From NCBI RefSeq assembly GCF_028372415.1, contig NC_092874.1, positions 335,376,651-335,440,650 on the forward strand: a stretch of DNA of 64,000 nt, written 5' to 3'. Source of the stretch: Notamacropus eugenii (Eukaryota; Chordata; Mammalia; Diprotodontia; Macropodidae). Within the stretch, counting starts at the first letter, position 1. The number at the start of each line of letters is the position of its first letter. This document shows, in pieces, positions 46,201 to 58,958 of this stretch. Under the pieces are notes generated by a model. That model made no database searches, was not told where the DNA came from, and saw nothing but the letters and a program-made list of their open reading frames with translations. The position numbers and the translations under genes were made by a program.

Positions 46201-46461
46201 ATCAGGAGACCTAGCTTCTGTTTCAAGTCTCTTTTGGTGATTTTAGTATAATTTTCCCCTGCTCCATGCCTTAACTTTCCCTTCTGTGAAATGGGAAGCC
46301 AGGTCTCACCACCACTCACCTGTAATTTCAGTGCTTTGAGCTCTAAGGAAAACAGATATAACTCTAATGACTTGGGCCCCTCTTAACTCTCCATCTCATT
46401 ATCATCCCCTTCTCACACTCCACAGCCCACCTCAGATCTTCTCCTCTGTTTTCCCCCACAG
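43291..46461 (+). other. MYO15A: MYO15A intron 2
   Basis: A 3.17-kb intron. It holds a MIR-like SINE at about 43560-43740, an L3/CR1-like fragment at about 43870-44055 and a MIR-like element (minus) at about 44065-44300. A GC-rich, repeat-free block at 44360-45000 contains the candidate exon. A degenerate GT-rich stretch (about 45420-45722) ends in (GT)11. The remainder to 46461 is unremarkable. Confidence 0.85.
44753..44983 (+). CDS. Candidate unannotated MYO15A cassette or alternative first exon, 77 codons
   Basis: This block lies between exons 2 and 3. It has a strong acceptor (CCTCCTTTCCCACAG, ending 44752) and donor (TAC|GTGAGTGA, starting 44984). Between them is 231 nt without a stop, phase 0 on both sides, exactly what is needed to insert between exon 2 (ends phase 0) and exon 3 (starts phase 0). 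It would encode MGVWLRGCGCPGAVGFGKGS through RPRWALITLEY. CpG density is conspicuously higher than in the surrounding intron, which could mean coding constraint or an unmethylated promoter. An internal ATG at 44819 (GCAATGGCGG) has a strong start context. I know of no equivalent in the canonical human protein. It may instead be a chance open frame in GC-rich intron. Confidence 0.4.
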
Positions 46462-46544
46462 ATGCACTCCATCCGCAACCTGCCATCCATGAGATACCGA
46501 GTACAGCAGGAGGGAGATGGTGTGGAAGACATGACCCAGCTGGA
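46462..46544 (+). CDS. MYO15A: MYO15A exon 3: linker into motor domain
   Basis: The acceptor CCCCCACAG ends at 46461 and the donor GA|GTGAGAGT starts at 46545. The exon is 83 nt, phase 0 in and phase 2 out. It encodes MHSIRNLPSMRYRVQQEGDG followed by VEDMTQLE, matching the junction between the N-terminal extension and the motor in mammalian myosin XVa (residues 1278-1305 here). The first codon is ATG. In transcripts that skip exon 2 (the known short isoform) translation could begin here, so the exon serves both as linker and potential start. It joins exon 2 directly in frame (WKTQ-MHSIRNL). Confidence 0.95.
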
Positions 46545-49500
46545 GTGAGAGTCTTTGATGGGGAGAGGGGAGGGAGATGGAGGTGTTTCTGGCCACTTGA
46601 GCTCCTCAGATGTGGGGGCCACCCTAGTTTTCAAGGTCTGAAAAACCTGCCTTTGCATGTCCTTCTCCTTAGGAAGCTTCACTGTAACACATGCAATTTC
46701 CCTTGCAAAACAAATACCTAGGCTCCTTGGAGAGTATTTCTTCTCAGAATCTATTTTCTTACCTGTAAAGTACCGCTAACATTACTGACCTCATGGGATT
46801 GTTATAAGGAAAATACTTAAAAAAACCAGAAGACCAAGTTATTATTATTATAAACATTGATACCATGTTGTGCCCCCATAGACGATATTCTCTGAGCAGC
46901 TATCCACCTTGCCTATCCCTGGTTCCAGTTCTGTCTACTGCCTAGGCAACTGAAGCGGGAAGAGGGTCTTTTGCCTATGTAGGATGGGTGCAAGTGACAT
47001 CACAGAATCTTAGAATTCCAGAGTTAGAAAGGACTTGAGAGGACATTGGGGGAGGCAGCATGTCGTAATGGAAAGAACTGGACTTGGGAATCAGGAGACT
47101 TGAGTCTCTTCCTGATTGCCCCAAATTCCTTGAGGAATCTTGGGCAGATCACTTACCTTCTCTGGACCTCAGTTTCCTTATCTATAAAATAATGGATTTA
47201 AGTAGATGATTTCTAATGTCTCTTACCATTCTACACTTTTGTGATTCACCCAGTCCAACCCATACGTGAAAAATGAATTTCCTCTACAAGAAGTTTGACA
47301 GTCATTGCTTAAACACTTTCAGTGTCACAGGTCCCACTGCCTCACAAAGCAGGTCATTTTAATACGCGTGACATGGCACTAATTGTCAAAAATTTCTTCT
47401 TTATATTAAGCTGAAATAAGTATTTCTCTAACTTTCATTTGCCGGTCTTATTTCTGCATTCTGGGACCACATAAAACAAGTCTACTCTCTTTTCTGTATA
47501 ACAGCCCCTCAGTCATTTGGGGTTAAAGGCATCTCAAACTCAACATGTCTAAAACAGAACTCATGATCTTTCCTCCCAAACCCATCCGTTCTTGAAGAGT
47601 TTCACTTTTGCATCCCTACTATTTAGAATAGTGTCCAACATATATAAGGAATTTAATTAATGATTGTAGATTGATTGCCAGTCAATTGGAAATCATATGT
47701 TTAGTGCTAGGGGTCTGTGGGAAGACAGAGAAAGGTAAGTCATGGGCCCTCTCCTCAAGGAGTTTGTACACACAGTCTAGTTGGAAAAACAAATCTTACC
47801 TACACACAAAACACTTGTAAATCAAATACAGATAGGAAGTGTAGTATCAGACAGTAAGAAGAGCTCAAAAAACTAAAGTATCCAGGGGAGACTTCACGGA
47901 GAGGAGAAGACCTGAGCTGGGCCTTGAAATGGCATAGTAGATAAAGTGCTAGACTTACAGTCATGAAGTCCTGAGTTCAAATTCTTCTTTACTTACTAGT
48001 TTTGTGGCCCTGATCAGGTAGCATTTCTCTCTACCTCACTTTCTTCATCTGTAAAATGGGAATAATCCTAACACCTGTCTCACTAGATGAGAACTGAAGT
48101 TCTCTCACTTCCCACCAACTCTCCCCATCCTTCACCTTGGGTCAGGGCCTTCATCTTCCCCCATGAGGAGAGAGTCCCTTACTGTTAGACTTTGACACAG
48201 GAATATTTATATTAATGTTAGCCATTATTTAATAATGTTAGCCATTATTCAAGCCCATTGAAATTAGGGGGATGTCTACCCCAAGTATGTGAAGACTTCC
48301 TCTGGTGGAATGAGTGGATGAGAACTTGTTTCAATGGCCATAAAGGCAGCTCAAGGAGGTTCTGTGGATTGTGTAGAGTGACACCAAAGTCATCCACTGT
48401 ATGCTGGGCCATCCTCATTCATCTTGATTTTTGTCTTGCCACTGGACTTCAATGACTCTGGAAGAGAGAGGGAGGCTCATGAGTTTGTGCAATATGGGCA
48501 AGTCATTACCCCATGATGCCATCGGTTCTCCTTGAAAAAGGAGACCACACAACAAAAACAGCAACCATATTATTGTTATTGAAGCTTGAACATGATTTGG
48601 GTAGACAGGGAAGAGAGAAGGTCACTCAGGCCAGGGAATGAGATGAGACAATATGAAATAGAGCCAGTAATGCACAAAACCAACTTCAGGGGAGAATCAG
48701 GAGACCAGAGGGTGCTAGGAAATAGAGAAAGGTAATATTAGAGGAGTAGAATGAGGTCCTGATGTGATATGGCCACAAAGAAAGTCAGAAATTCTCTAGG
48801 AAGTGAATTAGCTGGGCCATTCTCTCTGCTGCTTCTTTCTTCCCCATCTCCTTTTTCCTTGGGGAGGAGGGATTGATTTGCTCCCAAGTTTTGGGCCCTG
48901 GCAATGTCCATGGTCTTGCTTGAATGTGGCTCATCCATCCTGAGGGCTCTTTTCTGAGGAGCTCAGCTGCCAAACCAGGCTTGCCTCTGAATTCTGATGT
49001 GGACAAATGGGAGTCACAAAGAAAGCTCACGGGGAAGTGTAGCTGCTGGCAACTAGGTGATGTAGCAGGACCCTGAGTCAGGAAAACCTGAATTAAAATC
49101 CTGTCTCAAATACTAGCTGTTTGCTAATTAAGTAAGCTACTTCATTTCATTTAGCCTCAGTCACCTCATCTGTAAAATAAAAATAATAATGGCACCAATT
49201 CTACAGGGTTGTTGTGAGAATAAAATAAGCTAAAAGAGATTTGCAAAATTTAAAGGGCTATATAATGTTAGCTATTATCATATTTCACTGACAATATATA
49301 ATATATGTATATATTTCACTGACAAGATTATATATAATACACATACTATATATTTCTCCCCTCTTTTCTCCTTATTCCTCTTTTCCTTCTTTCTCTTCCC
49401 TTCCTCCCTATGTACTATATATTCTATATTCATCTTTGTTATGAAAAGGACGTAGGGGCTGGAAATAAGGAGATCAGAGATCTAGTCTTGGCCCTAACAC

Positions 49501-49787
49501 TAAGTTTCTAGGTGATTATAGTCACTTAACCTTTGTAAATTTCAGTATTCTAATCCATAAAAGAAGTAATCTCTGCCTCTCTAAAAGGGTTATGCAGATC
49601 AGTTGGGAAACTGGAAATGGAGAAGTGGTAGGCAGAGTCACCAAGGTGATACAGATGGGAGATGGTGTAGTTATTCCCTTTGGGAGGGCGAACAGAAGGA
49701 GTGAGCTTTAGATTCCAGAATCAGTAATCCAGATTCACGCTTAATGTTGCTTCATCCTGACCATCCCTCTCTCCTCTAATCTTTCAG
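46545..49787 (+). other. MYO15A: MYO15A intron 3
   Basis: A 3.24-kb intron. It contains a MIR-like SINE (+) at about 47045-47250, a CR1/L3-like fragment at about 47690-47930 and a MIR (+) at about 47930-48080. Further on are a SINE with the LINE-type AAGGA..ACAA tail (+) at about 48270-48555 and another MIR (+) at about 49055-49290 followed by AT-rich sequence. I see no coding signal in it. Confidence 0.85.
48270..48555 (+). repeat. SINE with LINE-type 3' tail
   Basis: Begins GATGTCTACCCCAAGTATG, closely matching 6780, and contains TTGTCTTGCCACTGGACTTC. It lies in MYO15A intron 3. Confidence 0.7.
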
Positions 49788-49851
49788 GGACTTGCAGGAG
49801 TCTGCTGTGTTGTCCAATCTGAAAACCAGATTTGAAAGAAACCTCATCTAC
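49788..49851 (+). CDS. MYO15A: MYO15A exon 4: start of myosin motor
   Basis: The acceptor CTAATCTTTCAG precedes 49788 and the donor TAC|GTAAGTTC follows 49851. The 64-nt exon completes the split Glu codon and encodes DLQESAVLSNLKTRFERNLI plus Y, ending in phase 0. This is the standard N-terminal myosin motor segment in which the loop before the first beta strands reads LxxRFxxxxIYTYIG. It corresponds to residues 1305-1326 of this protein. Confidence 0.95.
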
Positions 49852-50368
49852 GTAAGTTCCTCCTTTCTTGCTGTTCAAGCTCCATATCCAAAGTTGTTTT
49901 CAGGAAGCTGGGATATTCCCTGCTCACCTTAAGCTGAGGCAGAAAGCAACAGCCTGGGGAGATGGAAGAGAATTTATCCTTTCCTGATTGGAGTGGGAAG
50001 AAAGGATGGTTTGAATATCTCACACTGATTGCACATCATTTATTTCTTTAGATTTTTCCTTTCCCTTTTAGTCTTATTCCCCCATTTTCTCTCCTTCCTC
50101 CCTTACATTTTTTTCTTTCTTTCTCTCTTGTCCTTTCCCATTTCTCTTCTCCTACCCCCTTTACTCATCCCCATTTTCCCCTTTCCCCCAGCTCTCACTT
50201 CAGGCTTCACAGGGCCCAACCCAGGAGAATCTGCACACCCTTTGGGAATGTTATGACAAAATATGTCAGACCTAACAGTACCAGATGTAGAACGCAGGTC
50301 TCTGGACACCTCTTCCAGTACTTTCTACAATATCACAGTAGTCCTAGGCCAGCCTCTCTTTGTTGCAG
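49852..50368 (+). other. MYO15A: MYO15A intron 4
   Basis: A 517-bp intron between the GTAAGT donor and TTGTTGCAG acceptor. It holds a long pyrimidine-rich tract at about 50040-50190. I see nothing else. Confidence 0.85.
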
Positions 50369-50478
50369 ACCTACATTGGCAGCATCCTTGTGTCTGTGAA
50401 CCCTTACCGAATGTTTAACATCTACGGGATGGAGCAGGTGTTGCAGTACAAAGGACGAGCCCTTGGGGAGAATCCACC
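50369..50478 (+). CDS. MYO15A: MYO15A exon 5: motor domain
   Basis: The acceptor TCTTTGTTGCAG ends at 50368 and the donor CC|GTGAGTGT starts at 50479. The exon is 110 nt, phase 0 in and phase 2 out. It encodes TYIGSILVSVNPYR, the near-invariant myosin motif (Y-I/T-G-x-I-L-V-x-V-N-P-Y), then MFNIYGMEQVLQYKGRALGE and NPP. The residues match myosin XVa rather than other classes, by my reading of LQYKGRALGENPPHLFA. Confidence 0.96.
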
Positions 50479-53400
50479 GTGAGTGTCTTCTGCCCCTCCC
50501 AGGGTGGGGGGAGGCTGGGACTGGTTACTTGGACCTCCTTTTTCCAACTCTCCTGAATCCTGCTTGATTGGCCTTGGGTTCAGGGTGGTCGCTATTAACC
50601 CTTTCTGTGTCACAGTCCCCTTTGGTAGTCTAGTGAAGGCTAAGAACCCTATGTCTGAATCATGTTTTTAAATGCACGAAACAAAACACATAGGACTAGG
50701 GAAGGGAATAAGAATTTATATAGTGCCTACTAGGTGCCAGGCACTGTGCTAAATGCTTTTTACAAATATGATCTCATTTGATCTTCATAACTACCCTGAG
50801 AGGTTGGTGCTGTTTTCATCCCCATTTTACAGTTGAGGAAGCTAAGGCAGACAGAGGTTAAGTGATTCTCCCATGGTCACATAGCTAACCTGAGACTAGA
50901 TTTGAATTCAGATCTTCCTGACTCCAGGCCTGGCATTCATGATGCAGCGTACCTGCTTATTTACAAAATGAGCCAATTATATTGAAATACAGTTATCAAA
51001 ATATAAATGTTTTAAATTAGATTAAATGTATTTACAGTTTTTAATTTATAATTTAATATCATTATTTTAAATTTGAATATAAAAATATATATTTTAAAAG
51101 CCAAGTTCATGGATCCCAAGTTAGAGTTATCAACCTAAAGTGACTGAATATCTCCTACCTCCCTAACCCTGTGTGTGCAAGGCTATGCTATGGGAGACAC
51201 AGTCCTTGCTTTCCAGGATCCCATGGTCTACCTAGGGACACACATCTAACTTGTGGGAAGCATGATATTTAGGACTGAATTATGCAGCCCTGAGGTTGAG
51301 TACTGTGATCACATAAAGAAAGGAGGTGATTAGCACCAGCATTAACTGGAGCATTGGAGGAAGGAGGTTTTTGGATTTGAGCTGGGACCTGAAAAATAAA
51401 GAGAACCTTAAAAAATAAAAGCAAAGATGGGAGAATCCCAGATCAAAGCATATGAATTATTAGAATATCCTGAAGAGAAAGGGGAATCTGTGGGGGCTAA
51501 TAAGGGACAATGGGAATCCTGAATTGCTTTTTAAAAATGGACATGAAGGGTAGAAATTCAGACTTGTGAAACACAAGAATGAGCCTAAGAAATGGGTTAA
51601 CGTGTTAGCAAGTTAGAATCACTGGCCTCTGCCTCCAACCTGGGTCACCTGTGTTGGTTAACTTGACTGGAGAGGGGCTGCTTTCAAATCCTACTATCCC
51701 CACATCGATACATCTGTAAGAGGGGTCCCCAGGGGGAAGGTCACTGCTCCAAGGACAGAGACAATCTGTGAGGCCCAAGAACGAAGAATTCATAATCTCA
51801 CAATATGTTGGGGTGGATCTGCCAATCCCCCAGAAAAGCCTGCATCCAGATTCATTAGACAAGGAGATTATCAATGATGCTGAGAAGATAGCTAATCCTG
51901 GCTCTGACACTAGTTATGTGTCCATATGTTGTACTTTTCGATCTGTATCTCCACTGTCTGTCACAGTATTCTACACCTGATAAGCAGTTAATAAATGCTT
52001 TTTCATTCATTCCTTCATGGATAAGTCACTTAAAACCTCTCCTCATATGCCAGATAGGGAAAACAATTTGTACTGTCTCATAAGGTTATCTATTATATGA
52101 AATATGAGTTATTGTTACTATTAACAATAATAACAACAACTCTCATTGATTAGTGCACAATAGGTCCCAGGCCAAGCCCTGACTGGTCATTATTTGGGCC
52201 CTGAGGGCTCAGAGTGAGTGTAAATAGCAGCTGTTTCTGTTTTGGCCAGAAACCCTGAGGGTTTTGGGGTTTTTTTGAGTAGATAAAAGAGACCATTCTT
52301 TACCTCATTTCTTTCCTAGCCTTAATCACTGATTGGGAGCTGCCTTAGTCAAACTGAGACTTGGGAAAGAACTTAGCTTAAAAAGACCAAAGACTCCCAC
52401 TGGATCCAGTTGTCCTGAACTATATCTTGTCCCTGGACCCAGATGACTCTGGAGGAGAAGGTGAGGCTGGTGACTTTGCACAGCCCTCCTTCCCTCACTT
52501 AATTCACTTCCAAGTCATTGCATCACCTCCCTGATGTCACAGTCTTCTTCCAGAATGAAGGATAAACAAGAAAATAAACAGTAAGGGTCTTTGCTGGGTC
52601 TTTATAGAGACAGTTGCGCCAGGCTATTGTGTACACTCATTAAGCTAACATAATCAGGCTTTTACACTCTTGACAATGTTCCCTTGGACTGCCATAGATA
52701 ATGCCAGATTGCCATCAGAGAGCAACCAAACTAGAATCCACTTACGAGGCTGTTCAAAGGATTCTGAAGCTGGAAATGACTTCAGAGCGAATTTAGTCCA
52801 ACTTCCTCATTTTACAGATAAGGAAAGTGACTTGCCTTAGGATATATACATAAGTATAAGAGGTAAAATTTGAACTAAGGTCCTCTGACTCAAACTGTTT
52901 CCCCAAGGGAGTATGTTGGGGCGTGTCAGGGATGGGTTTGGGAAGGAGAGGGAAGGGAGAGTAGAGAAAGAAAAATCTGCCATAGGTGTTGCCTACTCTA
53001 ATGATGAATCTGTATAGGAAGCTAGGTCCAACCCCTGTAAGGGAAGGGTGATGCCAATATAGAAGTCAAGGAGAAAGAAAGAAAGGCAAGAATGGGTATC
53101 AGATCAAGTGTGGTCACAGAGACCTAGGTCAAGTGACCAGAAAGGGGGTCCTTGGAAGCAGATCTCTGGGATGGAAAACTTGAAAGTGCAACTGAGTTTA
53201 AAGGACCTGCTGCCCAAGCCCCTGAAAACACTGGCACCACCCCTCTGATTCTTAATTGTTGTCCTTCCTTCTCATACAGAACTGAGGACCAAAATTACCT
53301 CACTATGCTAGAGTCAAGTTTCAGTGTGTCTGACTGTGGCTGACCAGACCAATATGAGCTTGGAATGCTCTACCAAAAGTTGGTCACAAATATTCTGTGT

Positions 53401-54144
53401 GAATATTTGAGGTGGATATTCTGATTCTTAAAGTGGTCACAGCAGCATGGGCATCATGTGTCCTGGTAGAAGCAAAGTCACTGATCCAGTTGTTATCTCC
53501 TTAAGGACAGGGACAAGTACACCTCTTTGTGTCATGCTAAGGACATAGTAAATATGGTCATTGCTGTCAACTCTCTGGCTGACAAAGTCATATTGGTACT
53601 CTTAGAAACGAGGAAATGGACTGAAATTAGAGCCAGGAAATTTGGTTAAACATGAGAAAAGACTTTGGGACACCCTAACCCAGTTGCCAATCAGTCAGTT
53701 TTGGGAAGGAAGAGCTGTAACCTGAGCATCTAGATTCTATGGTCTGGTCCCTTTCACTGGCTAAGAAGAGGACACCCTTTCCCTTTTCCAAATCATGTAC
53801 TCATGACCCTCATTGAAAGGTGATATTTCCTCCAAGGAAGCCCCTTAGGCAGAGGAGAGACCTCCATATCCCTGAGATAGTTTAGATTTAACCCTAATTG
53901 AAAAATGGTGATATTTTCAGAAAGTTCCTTTGGTAAAGGAGATCCATATTCCTGAGATGGTTTCAGTTCATGGAAGCAGAGTCTTCTGGAGTCTTCCTTT
54001 CCCCTTGTCTCTTTGTCCCACACTCCCACCCCCTTGCCTTCCCTACTCCCACCAGAACCCCATCACACATGATCTTTACCCTGGGAATTTATCAGAATAC
54101 ATGCTTCCAGGAAGGATAAAATGAAAATGTTTTGTCCTTTGCAG
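50479..54144 (+). other. MYO15A: MYO15A intron 5
   Basis: A 3.67-kb intron. It contains a MIR-type SINE (minus) at about 50700-50945, AT-rich DNA at 50990-51100 and an L3/CR1-like fragment at about 51170-51400. It also has a SINE with LINE-type tail (+) at about 52430-52575, a MIR-like fragment (minus) at about 52760-52890, and the 3' end of a zinc-finger-tailed LINE (minus) at about 53255-53480. The stretches 51400-52420 and 53500-54140 show nothing I recognise. Confidence 0.85.
53255..53480 (-). mobile_element. Second copy of the zinc-finger-tailed LINE 3' end
   Basis: Minus-strand translation includes AFQAHIGLVSHSQTH, equivalent to TFQTHTGLANHSQT at 16290-16830. The 3' terminus reads GAAGGAAGGACAACAATT on minus. 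It lies in MYO15A intron 5. Confidence 0.65.
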
Positions 54145-54219
54145 GCATCTCTTTGCGACTGCGAACCTTGCTTACACCAAAATGCTGGATGCTCAGCACA
54201 ACCAGTGCATTATCATCAG
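54145..54219 (+). CDS. MYO15A: MYO15A exon 6: motor domain
   Basis: The acceptor CCTTTGCAG ends at 54144 and the donor AG|GTAAGAGG starts at 54220. The exon is 75 nt, phase 2 in and phase 2 out. It encodes HLFATANLAYTKMLDAQHNQ then CIIISG's first residues. This is the helix and strand just before the myosin P-loop (consensus PHxFAxAxxAYxxM...QxIxISGESGSGKT). It is preceded by an intron of 3.67 kb. Confidence 0.96.
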
Positions 54220-55249
54220 GTAAGAGGAAGAACCCCAGTAAAGTGGGAAAGAGGACATGTTGGGGTGCTCTCTAAGTTTAGTCTCTATTTCTGAGCTTCC
54301 AGATGGACCTGTCATTTGTCTAGTTTATGCAGAAAGTCAAATATAGGTTTCTGAGTTTTAGTCCCCAAATTATTATGTGATCTTGGAAATGTCACTCACT
54401 GTCTCTATTTGTCAAAACAGATCTCCCTCCCATTTCCTCTGATGCTTACCCTTTTGCTTCACAGGGTATGCCTATGTATGAGGTTGCATGCTTCCAAAAC
54501 TAGGATTCCTGGGAAAGAAATATAGTACCTAAAAATACATCATACCCAGTAGAAGTCACATAAGACAACTGAGTCATATTGTTTTGAGCACTGCTCCAAA
54601 TCTGCATGACACACTTTTACATTTATATAGATTAAAGGGGGAAAGGGATTAAACAACAGTGGAAAATGTCAGGGGTGTGATGGCAGTTTGCCTTCTCAAG
54701 CTGCTATATCTTTAATAGCTAATAATAATAATAGCTAAGATTTATATAGTACCTCCTATGTGCCAGGTGACATATCACAACAACCCTGGGAGATAAGTGC
54801 AAGTGCTTTGTTTTACAGATGAGAGAAATAATAACATTTAAATTGTGCTTATGATGTGGGAGGTATTGTGCTAAATGCTTTACAATTTTTATCTCATCTG
54901 ACCCTCACAACAGCCCTGGGGGGCAGGGGCTATTATTAATCCCATATTATAGATGTGGAAACTGAGGCAAATAGACGTTTAAGTTACTTGCCCAGGCTTG
55001 CAAAATTAATAAGTATCTGAGGCCAGATTTGAACTCAGGTCTTCCTAACTCCAGGTCCAGTGCTCTATCATAAGTACCATAATTTCATAGGAACATGCTT
55101 GTCCTATAGGTTGTTAAGGTTGATTGTTAAGGTTGCTCCAAGATGGAGTGAATTTTGGTCTTTCTCTTTGTCAGGAATAAGCCAGCTTCCGTCCCTGACC
55201 CTCTGATTTCCCTCTCCACTTGGGCTTCTTTTCTCTGTCTTTGATTTAG
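54220..55249 (+). other. MYO15A: MYO15A intron 6
   Basis: A 1.03-kb intron. Two consecutive MIR-like copies on the minus strand occupy about 54720-54830 and 54835-55075. Both carry the GTGCCAGG/GTGCTAAATGCTTTACA and GATG(A/T)GGAAACTGAGGC blocks. Confidence 0.85.
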
Positions 55250-55340
55250 TGGGGAAAGCGGTTCAGGAAAGACTGAGGCCACAAAGCTGATCCTACGCTA
55301 CCTGGCCACCATGAACCAGAAGCGGGACATCATGCAGCAG
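55250..55340 (+). CDS. MYO15A: MYO15A exon 7: ATP-binding P-loop of the motor
   Basis: The acceptor TTGATTTAG ends at 55249 and the donor CAG|GTAAGGGT starts at 55341. The exon is 91 nt, phase 2 in and phase 0 out. With the preceding AG it encodes SGESGSGKTEATKLILRYLA then TMNQKRDIMQQ. GESGSGKT is the intact Walker A loop that binds ATP phosphates in all active myosins (residues 1389-1396 here). Nothing resembling the following IKILEATPLLESFGNAKT exon is seen before 64000, so the gene runs off the window. Confidence 0.97.
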
Positions 55341-57054
55341 GTAAGGGTGCTTTCTGTTCCTCCAGCCTGCCCCGGTCCCATTGTAGTGAACATGACTGGA
55401 TCGGAAATCTGTGGATCTTCTGCCCTGGAGGACTCCTGAAATCAGATAATTTCACATCAGCCTGGAATGCTTTAAGGCTGGTGAAGGGAAATATACTTTT
55501 GAGCTGGGAATCAGAAGACCTAGTACTAGTCATAGGACTGTCACCATCGCTATGTGACCTTGCAACCCACTTCAGAACCATAGATTTAGAACTGGGAGGG
55601 ACCTCTGAGGTCTTTCAGCTTAACTCCTTTTTTTTTTTTTTTTAAATTCAGACCATTAGTTTCATTGGGTGCAGAAAACTCCCAGTGAGAAAATTCCCTC
55701 TATCAGCATAGATTCATAGTTGTTCTGGAACTTAGTCTTAGAGTTCCCTAGGGACACAGAGAAACTGAGTGATTTGCCAAGCGTCAGTCACACAGCCAGT
55801 ATTTGAACTCAGATTCTTTGACTCCCAATCCAAACCTGTTTCCACTATACCACATAGCCCTCACGTATCAAGCTGTAGGCACAGTGCTCTGCTTACTCAT
55901 AGAACTGTAGTGAAATTCTGGAAAGATCATAAATATGTAAAGGTGTTGTGTTGTGTGAAACACTATACATGCCTAACAGTTGTGTAGAGGTAGAAAAGAT
56001 GGTAGGCTGCTGAGCAGTTAGTTACTCCATCTTGACTGGCCTCCATCCTCCTATGAGTGGTACCACTCTTTCCCAGCTTTTTCCAACCAAATCCCATTTG
56101 ATTTTTTACTCTAGACAATGCCCTCAGCTATATGAGGAGGGGATAATGTCTTTTCTCTTGAACCTGCTCCTAAAAAACAATGGAAATGTGAGGTATCTGA
56201 GACAACTGTCTCAAAAAGTCTACTCTAGATCCTTTACAAATCTGCCCCCTACCAACTTCTGACTTTCTTGCCTCAGGGAATCCAGTGTTCCTTGCCTTTG
56301 GGAGCATATAGACATGTGAATCAACACATGTTATTTGTTCACCTTGAGCCAGTAAAATTCCAGCAATTTGGCCAAAAAAAAACCTCTCTCTCTCTGTGGT
56401 TAATAAATATTATAGTAGAAAATCTGTTTCTCAAAATATAAAAATATTCAGGTATTCATTGACGTGCTGCCAATCATACTTATCAACAGGCAAATACATT
56501 TTAATATTGGTTTATTATATATTCAGAGCATAGCCCCCTCATATACAATAACCAACAGGCCCTGGATAACAATTTCAGCGATCTTATATACTCTTTAAAT
56601 AATACATCAGTAGAGTGGATACAGTTGGAATTTCACTGACAAAGGGGAAGGTAAAGATTTACACATCAAAAAAATGACAGCAGAAGAGCCACATCAGATA
56701 AAATAACAAATTGATCAGTAAACACCAGAGCTAAAGCTAATATATCAAGGTGAGTTTTGTAAACTGACAAAGCAGGAACTAACCAGATAGCAACAGAGCC
56801 GTAGTTGATGTCTCAACTTAAGTAAATAGGGATAATAAAACTCAGCCAGAAATTTTATCACTAACCAGTTAATTACCTGAGCCAAAGTTTGAAGCCTCAG
56901 CTAATTTCTGTTAGCTCCAGTCAGTGATATGACGAAGGAAATGGTGGTCTCAAAGTCAACACAGAAAAATATTCTTTACCATGTGTTACCTCTTTCAGAT
57001 TCATTTCCCCAAAGACACACACATACACATACACACACACAGGTTAGTAATTCA

Positions 57055-57300
57055 AATTGCTGTTGAGTTATTTCAGTTGTATCTGACTCTTCATGACCCC
57101 ATTTGGCGTCTTCTTGGCAAAGATACCAGAGTAGTTTGCCATTTCCTTCTCCAGCTCATTTTACTTATGAGGAAACTGAGGCAATCATGGTTCAGTGACT
57201 TGCCCAGGATCACAACTAGGGAGTGTTTGAAGCCAGATTTGAACTCAGCACTTCTAGACTCCAGGCCTGGCACTCTATCCAACGATGTCACCTACCTTCC
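57055..57300 (-). repeat. Marsupial CORE-SINE (MAR1-type)
   Basis: Antisense copy: TTGTATCTGACTCTTCATGA, TAGTTTGCCATTTCCTTCTC, GATTTGAACTCAGCAC. It lies in MYO15A intron 7. Confidence 0.8.
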
Positions 57301-58958
57301 ATGACCTAATGTTTGAATTGCTTAAATAATTGAATTACTTAGAGTTATTCCCTAGCTGTGTGACTTCGAGCAAGTCCATCCCATTTTACAGATGAGAAAA
57401 CTGAGGTATGAAGTGACTTGCTAAAGGTCACACAATTAATAAGTGTTTTAGTCAGCCTTCCTGACTCCCAGTCTAGTGCCCAACACCCTTCCATAAAACC
57501 AAGACAGTCTCAGGGGGAAGAGACGGTATGTACAGAAAGTTTCCTGATAAAGAAGCAAATACACAGGCTACCCATGTGACCAAGGCAACTCTCGTCTCTG
57601 ACATTTTGGGTTCCCAATGTCCTTTCTTTTCTTATGGTTTCTTCACACTGCTCTCCGCTGTAGCCAAGGTCTCTTCTGATTAAATCTGGGCTTCTGGAGT
57701 CTGCTCCTCTCCATCTCTTGACATCTGACATCCAAGGCTAGTTCTCTCCTGAATCCTTGGCTGGCTCTCTTCTGCTAAAGGTCATGCTCCTTTGAGCATC
57801 CTTGGCTGCCTCTCTGGCTACAGAGTGGGTCCCTCTTTTGTAAAGGGTTACTTGGGGTATGTCTAATTCTACCAAGGAGAATGTCTTCACACCTCATACA
57901 AAATCCTTTCTCCATCCTCCCACCCCCTTCTTCAACAAAAAATATTATTAAATCATTTACATAAAAAAGAAAAATGTTGTTCAATTTTGGCAGTCTGATA
58001 CTGGCAATGACCAGAGTTTCACCAGTTTTGTTGCTTCTTCATGTCGATTTTCTTTTCATTGTTGTAGCCAACTTTAAGTCTATTGATCTTTTGGCTCTGT
58101 TTATTCACTCTGCATTGTTTCAAAAAAGCCTTGTCATATTTCTCTGATTTCTTAATATTTATCATTCGCTGTGGTACAGTAAATTTGCACAAATTCAATA
58201 TCATTATTTGTTTAGCCATTACCCTTTGGGTACTTTTTTTGTTTCCAGCTTTTTATGATCACAAATCATGTAGCTAAGTGGCACAGTGGATGTGGTGGGT
58301 CTGAAGTCAAGAAGACCTGAGTTCAAATCCAGTCTCTGAGACTTACTAACTGTGTGACCCTGAGGAAACTACTTAAATTTGGACTTCCTCAGTTTCCTCA
58401 GCTATAAAGTGGGGATGATAATAGCAACTAGCTCCCAGAGTTGTTGTGAAGATCAAATGAGATAATATTTGTAAAAAACACTTAGAGTGTGCATGGTATA
58501 TAGTCGTCACTATTTCAATGCTTATTCCCTTCCCTAATGCTGCTCTGAACACCTTTGTGCATGCAAGGTTTATGTAAATAATCTCATGGGGATAATAATG
58601 GAATCTCTGGGTTAGAGGACATGAAGAATTTAGTAACATTTCTTGCATAATTCCGGGATTGTTTTCCAGTTTTTGAACTAATTCCCAGTTTTACCAGGAG
58701 CAAATTAGTGTGCTTTGGACATGTTGAATTTGGGGTGCCTACAGGGCATCCCATTGAGAGGTTCGAAAGGCAATTGGTGATGCACAGCTATAGTTCAGAA
58801 GAGACACTAAGACTCGATATTTAGATCTCAAAGTCATCAGGACAGAGATGATGACTGAACCCTGAGAGCTCATGAGATCACCGAGTGTCCCTCCAAAAAT
58901 GAGTTTTCCCACCTTTTAGGGTCTTAATAAAAGTAGTTACTGTTATATGTAAGTTGTA

